DNA from: Larix kaempferi | Taxonomy: Eukaryota; Streptophyta; Pinopsida; Pinales; Pinaceae | DNA length: 64,000 nt | Reading direction: 5' to 3' | NCBI GenBank assembly: GCA_027924585.1 | Contig: BSBM01000361.1 | Coordinates: forward strand, 41,308,501 to 41,372,500 | Shown: in pieces, positions 56,783 through 64,000 of the stretch | Numbering within the stretch: position 1 is the first letter of the stretch | How the letters are laid out: every line of letters begins with the position of its first letter | The notes under the pieces: generated by a model | Told to the model about the DNA's origin: nothing | Seen by the model: the letters and a program-made list of their open reading frames with translations, nothing else | The model's database searches: none | Program-made: the position numbers and the translations under genes

Positions 56783-58436
56783 TGAGTAGTCATATGGATA
56801 TATCTGTGAGCACAAATTGTAGATAGTTCTGTGCTAAAGTATTATTATAGTCTAGACCTGATAATGTGGCGAATTAAAGCATTATCTTTGAAGTTCAACT
56901 ATACACATCAAGTTTAAGTTAGCATGATGATTAGGTAGCTTGGATGTAAGCTAAACATGGTCATCATACTGAATCTTTGTTTTCAATATAATTTATGTGG
57001 TTCCCATGCTATTCAACCAAACTTTGTGCAGCTTCATTGTCAATGAAATGAGAATTCATATTAGTATTTAGTGATCATTCTTCAACTAATTTGTCAAGTA
57101 GTCTGAATGTAGATGGGTGGAAAGTATGGAATATAGCACTTTTGATTCAGGGGTTGATGTAGTGCATCCAATATTCTAGCTTCCTGTTTTGTAAAGTCTG
57201 AAATAAGCTCTTTCCTTTTTGCAGCATTCTTGGAATACTTGACCACTTCGAAAGCTTTTTTTAAAACAATATTTTGTATACAATGTTGGGCATTTGATTA
57301 GAGACATCGCCATGGTTTAATACAACATTGCAATATTTACAGCAACAATTGTCCATCATGATCAAACATGATACATGCAAGAAAATGTGAGGACCATTGA
57401 GAGAAAAATATGTGGAGAAAAAAAACACACACATGTCCAAAAATATGGAAGAAAACATACAACAAAATGATACATAACTGAGCGTACGTTAGAAGAGGAG
57501 GTAGAGGTAGATTTGGATAAAAGGGTGCATGAAAAAGAAATACAAATGAAGAACAATACAGGAGAATAACAATGTTAGGACAAAGGCTGGGATGCAAGGA
57601 ACATAAAGCAAGGAATAGTTGCAAATAGCCCAATGTTGAAGAATATCCCCCGTTGAAAGTTGCATTGAAGCCTTCAACATAAAATGTTCACGAATCAAGA
57701 TCTATGTAACATAATTTATGGATGACCTGCAATTAAATACTCTAGATTGGACTTAAAAAGTAGAGCAAGTCTTCAACACAGAGGGAGTTTCCAAAGAATG
57801 TCCAAGCACAACATTTGGAGATAACATAATTCTACACACCATACTTGACACTTTATTTGACAAGCGAGCCTTTTCGACTTAGTAATGCTTTTAAGAAATT
57901 TTGCACATATTCATCACGACAAATCCATGTCTATATTGAGAACTCTTGGCATTATTACCTACTTTTCAACATTCGTCAACTTTCTCTCCTTGTTTGAGAA
58001 CAATGGTGGTAAGTAACTTTTGAAGATGGGAAGAACCATTATTCTCCTTTTATCCCATGTTCACAAATTTGTATTTGTCATATATGCATGTAAATCGTAT
58101 CCTATTCTTAGATGTTACGGACCTGAAAAGGAAAGGGAAACAACTGAAGCAAGTTGCAGTAGAAAAAAGATATAATGTTCATCATTGGACAAATTATTGT
58201 TTGATGGAAGAATTGATCTTTGCAATTTGTCTCATGGAAGCATTAATGTTTGCAATTTGTCTACTTTGTATCCCTGTGACTGAATATTGGTTTGGATCCC
58301 TTAGTGATATTACCATTGGAGTTAATCAATGTTTTCTTTGCTTGCTATGTATCCCTGTGATTCAATAACAGTTTTTTATTTTATTTGTGCGGGTCTTTGC
58401 TTCTCCTTTTAGTTTGTGTTTCCCTCGCATATGTAG
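56783..58436. other. No gene recognised
   Basis: AT-rich sequence. Minus-strand frames at 57261-57698 are rich in Phe, Leu and Ser and look accidental. A + frame at 58057-58368 contains a tandem ATCTTTGCAATTTGTCTCATGG-like repeat and no known motif. Confidence 0.45.
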
Positions 58437-59798
58437 GGTGCGATATGACAATCCTTGGTATGAATGCCTTCATGTACAAAGTAAGGTCTCTTTGACTATA
58501 ATTTTACAAAATCTATCGTTGTTTATGTAACATGTTTATTTTAGAAAAAGTGTCATGGGTGGGTTTCACATCATTCAAGATCAATACTTATTTTAACATA
58601 AGCTTGTGATTGTGATAGCATTTACAAACATAGTACATTCGAGAAGTGGTACTATAGAGACTGTTGATTACCAAGCAGATTTGGATCAACTGAAAACAAA
58701 ACGTAAAAGGCATGCTTCCGAGGGAGTGAAGAAGATTCTTACTGTTGTACCATCTCATATGCTTAGAACATATGTGTCTAATGTTAAAAGGGAGACATTG
58801 ATATTTACAAATCTGATGTTCTGTATCCTTAGCAAGTTGCTTTACTATGGAGGTTCTCTTTTTTTATATAGCAATTTTGCTCTAGTACATTACCTGATTT
58901 TCCTACCAGCAAAAAGGTATTTGAAATTTTGACATTCTAATCATCTAGAATGATTATGAAATAAAAGAATCAAAGAACCGAGGAAAAATTAAATTAGTAG
59001 ATACTACGAGATGCCTTTCTTCCCTTATTTCCAGCCTATTATTTATCTATATGCAAATATGCCATATTTTGTGGTGAAGTATGTTATCTTGATATAGTGG
59101 TTTATATGATGGGCTTCTATGTGTCAGCTTGTGTTCATGGAAAACATGAATATATTTCTTTTTTTTATGTTGTTTGCACCTTTACTTTTACAGACTTTGT
59201 AAATGTTCCTTCAAACTATTCCCTGGAGCATTTTCACAAAATGGTGGTGGAACATGGGGGCTCATTCTCAATGAACTTAAACGACTCTGTTACTCAGAAT
59301 GTTGTAGATGATAAAAGAGGTGGCTCTTACTTCAATATTGTGTCTTTGTTTGTTCTCGTTTTTTTTGGGAAACAATAACTAGGTAGTAATTTCTTTTGCT
59401 GCATTGGTTTTGAAGACCAACAACTAATATTAGGAACTTCATTTAGTTACTTCGAACAAAACTGAGTTCTAGAAACTGCAGGAATCAAGTACCAGGTTGC
59501 TGTGAAGCATGGAGATGTCATTCATTACTCTTGGGTGATTGATTGCTGTAAAGAAAAGACCCTCTTGCCATTACGACCAAATTTAGTATAAGTTACCTGT
59601 GAAAAGTTTATGTGTAATGGATTTATTCTTGTTTTTATGTTTTTTCTTTATTTGCTTATTTGCAAGATCTTGACAGTTGGTTATAAATGCAACTACTTTC
59701 TTAGGCTTTCATAATTATCCAAGGAGGATATGAAAGAGGATATTGATGTGTTTGGGGATCACTACTTTTGGGATCTTGATGTTTCATATCTGAGACAG
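58437..59798 (+). pseudogene. LIG4: DNA ligase IV fragment (C-terminal, BRCT region), with introns
   Basis: Five exon-like blocks bounded by AG and GT. 58437-58480 reads VRYDNPWYECLHVQ. 58619-58822 reads KTKRKRHASEGVKKI, VVPSHM and VSNVKRETLIFTNLMF. 59194-59319 reads FVNVPSNYSLEHFHKM, VVEHGGSFSMNLNDSVTQ. 59482-59589 reads GIKYQVAVKHGDVIHYSW, VIDCCKEKTLLPLRP. 59705-59798 reads LSKEDMKEDIDVFGDHYFW. This is the inter-BRCT and BRCT region of plant LIG4, the ligase of non-homologous end joining, and the phases join the blocks in frame. Missing are the whole catalytic N-terminus and the last BRCT half; one stop lies in the last block. It was carried into the CACTA element as genomic DNA, not as cDNA. 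Confidence 0.8.
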
Positions 59799-60540
59799 GT
59801 GAGTGACTTCTTGTAGGTTTTATCTCCATATATTTTGTTGGACAACAAATCTGAAAGCAAGGCTTACAAAAGGAAAACCAAAAGTATGAATTACTTCTTA
59901 ATGAAAGTCAGGAATCTAGTTTTGTTTTGATAAGTTGCATATGAGGCATATCTTACTCTTTAATTCATGAGGTTGTGATTCAGCATTAATCTCAAATCTA
60001 TGTCCTAAATGATTTCTAACTTGCAAAGCACCCTTAGAGCCTAAGCATTTGCACTATCTGGATCGTGTGTATATGTACAAGTAGGTATTAGCTCACAAAC
60101 ATGAATTCTGCTAATATGTGAGACCGATTGACTATTATCTGACTCTAATTATGACTAAAAGTTTTATTGCTTGAATTCCATTGGTCGACCTTTGCCTATT
60201 TTAATTTATTAGCTCTCACTCAAGGATTTTTGTCACTGTTGTGGGAGTGGTTAGAGAGATTTCTTATCTTCAAGAAAGATGGATTTTCAAGAGTTCAGAA
60301 ACAATCATAGACTAGTCTAAGTATTGCTGAGAACTAAATTCAGGGTACAGTTAGCAGAACGGAGGAAAGTTTGATTAGAAATGTAAGCAATAAATGGGCC
60401 TCTGCATTTCTAAGAATGAAAGGAAAGTCATCAAATAGAGAGAAGTATTGATATGCGCAAGGATAACTCTCTTCAGAAATATAGTGATAAAGATGATGCA
60501 TGTACAGTATGATAATTGGAGGCTATGAAGAAGGGTCCTC
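59799..60540. other. Spacer between the captured gene fragments
   Basis: Starts with the donor GTGAGTGAC of the last ligase block; no coding motif in the rest. It may be ligase intron DNA plus UPL7 intron DNA. Confidence 0.45.
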
Positions 60541-61079
60541 AAGGAATTTCAAAATATACTTCAACAATGTTACTTCTATTTTGTGCAACTTATGCCCATT
60601 TACTTATGGTTCTTGATGATGAAGAGTTCTATGCAAAACAGGTTTGCTTCCATTTTTCATTTGATTTTTAGATAGTTGCTATGGATATGATCTTTCATTT
60701 ATTGATTGTTCATCCACATCCCTTTATGTTTTGCTTTTACTCTTCAAACAGGTTCCTTTCACATTGGAACAACAAAGAACATTTGCGTCAATGTTTAATG
60801 TATACAATAGTATTTTAATAATTTTGGGCATCATAACAATCCTTTGATGGATGCAGCTGTTAGATGTTTGTAATTTGTATATGAAAGAGATTGTAGACAT
60901 AGTTTATGTCCCCCATCTCCATGGCTTTCTCTTGCTGTCAAATATCACTCTCCAATTGCTACAACAGTTAGAGCACATGAAGCTGTGTCAACTTGCTTGA
61001 TATTGGGATATTCATCAGTGGCTTCAACGACGGGTTCTTTAGTTAGGACTACTCCATATGTGTTTCCATTTCAGGAAAG
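60541..61079 (+). pseudogene. UPL7: HECT E3 ubiquitin ligase fragment (UPL7-like), two exons
   Basis: Exon-like 60541-60641 reads [26 protein letters not shown] 110-bp intron ends TTCAAACAG. Exon-like 60752-61079 begins VPFTLEQQRTFASMFN, shifts frame near 60830, and continues PLMDAAVRCL, FVYERDCRHS, CPPSPWLSLA, RAHEAVSTC and TTPYVFPFQER, ending at AAAG|GTATTG. This order matches the region just upstream of the HECT domain in plant UPL7-type ligases (recognised from the family's LLVLDD.EFYE.Q and HVFPFEER motifs). The HECT catalytic domain is absent. Confidence 0.68.
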
Positions 61080-61760
61080 GTATTGAAATATTACCATTCT
61101 CTATCTACATTTTATTTCTATTCTCTATGGTTCCAGCTAAGAATATCTTATTATGCTACAAACACATAATTTCTTAGACTGCAGAATCAGAAGAATTTGA
61201 GGTGTTAGTGGATTTTGTAGAATTAAAAAGGAATCAGGGGATTATAACTTGGATAAGGATTGCCATATTGAACTCCTAACATATTGTTGGTGGCAAGGTT
61301 GATGTACATAATGTAAATGGTGATCAAAAGTTATGAAATGGTGGTGATGATCTAGAAACTTGAATTGGGTTTTGTGTGACAAATGGAACCCCTTCATACA
61401 ACTGTCATCAATAACAATAACTAACAATGCTATGTAATCTATTCCAAGAGGAGATGTATGCTAGTATGATGAAGTAATGGAATTAATCAATACCAAGGGA
61501 GTTTTTTTTAGAGATTTTCGGTAGCAATACAAAAAAGAAACATGGATATCTATGGTTGTCTCTGGTTTGGATCTTACAAATATGCATTGATTAATGCTAA
61601 AAAATATGTAGGGGTGAATTCTTCGGACTCCTGAGTGTATAATACAGGGATGGTGCAGAGGACTGCATCATTTAAAACCACATACATTTGTACATATATA
61701 GTGAAAACTACATTCATAAGTTAGTTATCAGATAATGATTGAAGACAGTGAGGGACTTTA
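61080..61760. other. No gene recognised
   Basis: Begins with the intron after the UPL7 fragment; nothing else identifiable. Confidence 0.4.
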
Positions 61761-61761
61761 A

Positions 61762-61830
61762 GGGTGCTAGCTCAATCGTAGAGCACCTGCCTTTATAGGC
61801 ACGAGGTTGGTGGTTCAATTCCACTATGCT
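61762..61830 (+). tRNA. tRNA-like relic (pseudogene or SINE head)
   Basis: GGGTGCTAGCTCAATCGTAGAGCACC resembles a tRNA D-arm with A box (TAGCTCAATCG). GGTTGGTGGTTCAATTCCAC resembles the T-arm with B box (GGTTCAATTCC), at tRNA-like spacing. The anticodon stem is imperfect (TGCC TTTATA GGCA, six-base loop) and the acceptor ends do not pair, so it is not a functional tRNA. Confidence 0.4.
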
Positions 61831-61845
61831 TTGTTTTATTCTGAA

Positions 61846-62222
61846 AACACTAAAAAGAGATAAATGACTAAACCAATGACTAAAATTTGCATATAAACAA
61901 CCACCAATACAACATGAGAGATAAGTGACCAAAAAAATGAACAAAATATGCATATAAATTACCACTTTTGAGTTGGCAATCGATGGTAGCAAATTAGCGG
62001 TCATTTATCATGTGACAAAAAATGTGGTCATTAATTGTAACAATTAATGACCAAATATATTACCAAATTAATGACCAAATATATGACCACAAGATAAGCT
62101 ATAAATGACCAAGCTAAATATGGCCACATATTTGCTACCAGTGGTCACCAACTCAAAAATGGTCATTTATATGTGGATTTTGGTCATTTTTTTGGTCACT
62201 TATCTCTCATTTTGTACTAGTG
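61846..62222. repeat. Right terminus: repeated terminus copies forming a ~300-bp foldback
   Basis: The true TIR is 62194-62222. A diverged inverted copy starts at 61902 (CACCAATACAACATGAGAG), and another partial one at about 61846 (CACTAAAAAGAGATAAATGAC). 61902-62222 folds into a long hairpin, with the centre at a near-perfect palindrome GGTCATTAATTGT/ACAATTAATGACC (62023-62051). TGGTCATTT motifs are frequent. Confidence 0.85.
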
Positions 62223-62980
62223 TCTATATTGTCAAAGAGGCTATCTTTCCATGGTCTTAGTTTTCACAGAAGGTGTATGATGACAAAGATAACAACTTGC
62301 CAAAACAAGGTTTTAGGTTTCTTTTACACCAAAGTAGCAAAACTGCCTAAGTGGTCTTAGGGAAATGCCCACCATAGTTTGTGGGTTGAACAAAATGCCC
62401 ACACCATATGGTCATCTTGTAGGTTTTTGTTTTGTATACCTAGTCATGTTCTCATATTGACTTGAAAATTCCCTAGGAAGAAGTTATGGATCTTCCAAAA
62501 TAGTGTTTCAGGTAGATTGGACCAAGTCTAGGAAAGTGCAAAAATTGTCTGAGTGTAAAATCACTAAAACTGCCTAAGTGACCTCAGTAAAATGCCGCCA
62601 TATCTTGTGGTTGATGTCTTAAAATATTTTGAGAGTAGGTATCTCTATAATGTTGTATGTTGCATCCAACCATATCATTGGCTTGTCCAAAGAGTCTCTA
62701 AGGAAGAAGATATTGATCTTCCAAAAGTGCATCCTAGCTTGATTTGCACTACTCTAGTAAAATGCCCGCCGAGGAGACAGAAAGAGGCTTCAAGAGGTGA
62801 AATTGGTTTAGATGAAGTGACCTTGTTTTCCTCTATCCATCGGGTGTCCAACAATTGAAAATTGGTGAAAAGAAAAATCTCATCATACTAACCTAGGGTT
62901 TGATATTTTTTGCCTAAGTGTCAAATCAGCAGTTTGGAAGGCCATTTTCAAATGCCCACTAGATGATGGTTGTGTGTCAA
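62223..62980 (+). repeat. Diverged repeat units of element E right of the CACTA element
   Basis: Continues the array broken at 49531: AATGCCCACC, CTATCTTTCCATGGTCTTAG and GCCAAAACAAGGTTT.AGG recur at roughly 180-300-bp spacing. An 88-codon frame (62592-62858) has no known motif. Confidence 0.65.
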
Positions 62981-63775
62981 TAAGTTCATATTTTGACATG
63001 GTCTTGTTCATTGTTGAAGTGCATATCCAACCATGCTTTTAGTTTTCCTTATGGTGATCATATATGAAAGAAATCAATCTGCCAAAGTGAAGGAAAAAGT
63101 GTTTTACATATTAAAGACAAAAAATTGTCTAAGTGTCAAACTCACATGGCTAAGAGGCCATTTGGAAATTCCTGCAAGGAGGTGTTCGCGTACTGATAAA
63201 ATTAATTAGATGGAACAGGCATGTTCCTTGATGAACTAGATATCTATCCATATGATCAGATTTTCCTCTGGAGTTCACACATGTGAAATACAAACCTGCC
63301 AAAATGAGAAAAGGTTGTTTTGTTTTGCATATTAAGAACAAAAAATTGGTTAAGTGTTGAACTCACATGGCTAGGAATCCATTTGGAAATGCCCGCAAGG
63401 AGGTGTCCTTGTGCTGATAAAATTAATTAGGTGGCATAGGCTTGTTCCTTGATGAACTGGCTATCTATCCATAGGATCATATTTTCCTCTAGAGTTCACA
63501 AGTGTGAAATACAAGCCTGCCAAAATGAGAAAAATATTGTTTTGCATATTAAGAATAGAATAAATTTGGCTCTGTTAAAATCACAAGGCTACGGGGCTAT
63601 TTGGAATATCCCGCAAGGAGGTGTTCTTTTGTTGATAAAATTCATCAGTTAGCATGGTCTTGTTCCTTGATGAACTGGTTATCCAGCCATGGAGTCAGAT
63701 TCCTATTTGGTGCTCTCACGTGCAAGTTTTTGGTGTGCCAAAAATAGAGAAAAACATGGTTATTCATAAGGGGCT
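62980..63775 (+). repeat. ~220-bp tandem repeats, about 3.5 units
   Basis: TGTTCCTTGATGAACT at 63220, 63445 and 63663, each followed by ATCCA.CCAT, GATCA.ATTTTCCTCT, AGTTCACA.GTGTGAAATACA and CTGCCAAAATGAGAAAA. Related in layout to the ~411-bp units at 14 kb. Confidence 0.85.
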
Positions 63776-64000
63776 AAATATGTCCACAAGAGGGTTTAAA
63801 GGATAATCCCACAGGGGCTTAGGAATTCCCGTAGGGGATTAAGAATGTCCATAAGGGGCTTATAACATGCCCGCATAAGGGGAGCTAAAGATGTCCGAAA
63901 GGGGCTCATTTATGACCACGGGGGTAATTATAAGATGCCCGCAAGGGGGCTTATAATATTCCCACAAGGGGGCTCGGTTATGTCCGCAGGGGTTAAGGTT
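63776..64000 (+). repeat. Short GCCCGCAAGGGGGCT repeats to the window end
   Basis: About eight imperfect 25-30-bp units: (T)G(C/T)CC(G/A)CA(A)GGGG(G)CTTA. The GCCCGCAAG core also occurs in the start of the element C LTR (16.45-16.7 kb), so this may be near the 3' LTR of element E. Confidence 0.75.

Larger units (their letters stand above)
49532..62222. mobile_element. 12.7-kb CACTA-type transposon carrying host gene fragments
   Basis: Perfect 29-bp terminal inverted repeats (49532-49560 and 62194-62222) begin CACTAGTACAAAATGAGAG, and the flanks carry the same trinucleotide TCT (49529-49531 and 62223-62225), the CACTA-size target duplication. Next to each terminus are many AAATGACCA/TGGTCATTT subterminal repeats in both orientations. 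It interrupts tandem-repeat sequence of element E, which resumes on the other side. No TNP2 or second transposase gene is seen, so it is non-autonomous. Inside are hAT remnants, intron-containing DNA ligase IV exons and UPL7-like exons. Confidence 0.9.

Noticed and set aside
61902-62222. Independent MITE inserted at the right CACTA end
   Set aside because: The left flank (AAC) does not match the right flank (TCT), whereas TCT matches the far left terminus at 49529; more likely a duplicated terminus.

Overview
The window is intergenic DNA from a large, transposon-rich plant nuclear genome. It carries Ty1/copia and Ty3/gypsy retrotransposons primed by initiator-methionine tRNA (primer-binding sites close to TGGTATCAGAGC), a TNP2-type CACTA transposon, hAT (DUF659) fragments, and pieces of two plant host genes (DNA ligase IV and a HECT ubiquitin ligase of UPL7 type). 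The sequence is AT-rich and almost every coding remnant is broken by stops, frameshifts or deletions. Large genome size suggests a gymnosperm or similar lineage, but that is a guess. I see no intact host gene.

Layout. 1-6735: a copia element on + (element 1), starting in the last 19 bases of its 5' LTR and ending in a 504-bp 3' LTR. It sits inside a second copia (A, minus strand, 6736-11356), which itself sits at the edge of a 1.28-kb dispersed repeat (11357-12638). That repeat has an inverted second copy at 44323-45604. 12.6-20.8 kb: a ~411-bp tandem array that ends at a polypurine tract and an LTR whose TATA region is duplicated, then a coiled-coil-like ORF of unknown origin. About 20.8-41.19 kb: a CACTA element with a minus-strand TNP2 transposase pseudogene. 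It is split by a 623-bp LTR-like insertion (23138-23760), a 1447-bp LTR-like insertion (38908-40354) and a gypsy element (27050-38399, TSD TGATG). A full-length minus-strand copia (B, 31009-37592) lies within the gypsy. The right end of the CACTA interrupts a copia gag (D, 41190-41660). 46.5-64 kb: a copia-type gag pseudogene followed by more tandem repeats, split at 49532-62222 by a second CACTA element. That one has 29-bp perfect terminal inverted repeats and a TCT target duplication. It has no recognisable transposase, but carries hAT pieces and intron-containing fragments of DNA ligase IV and UPL7.

Most interesting points. (1) The 12.7-kb CACTA element is a gene-capturing transposon: exons, introns and splice sites of the ligase fragment are still readable. 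(2) Copia B has no 5-bp target duplication; instead about 440 bp of the host gypsy is present on both sides, as expected from unequal exchange between two nearby copia insertions or from an unusual insertion event. (3) Copia A and B share intron-like AT-rich spacers that replace most of gag, protease and integrase, with splice-like borders conserved in both copies. (4) Related copia elements carry unrelated fast-changing tandem repeats (23, 34, about 88 and 90 bp) in the same place between pol and the 3' LTR. (5) One LTR has a near-identical 412-bp duplication of its core promoter.

All family assignments come from reading motifs by eye; no database search was run. Repeat and element ends supported by matching target duplications (gypsy, second CACTA, two LTR-like insertions) are the firmest coordinates.
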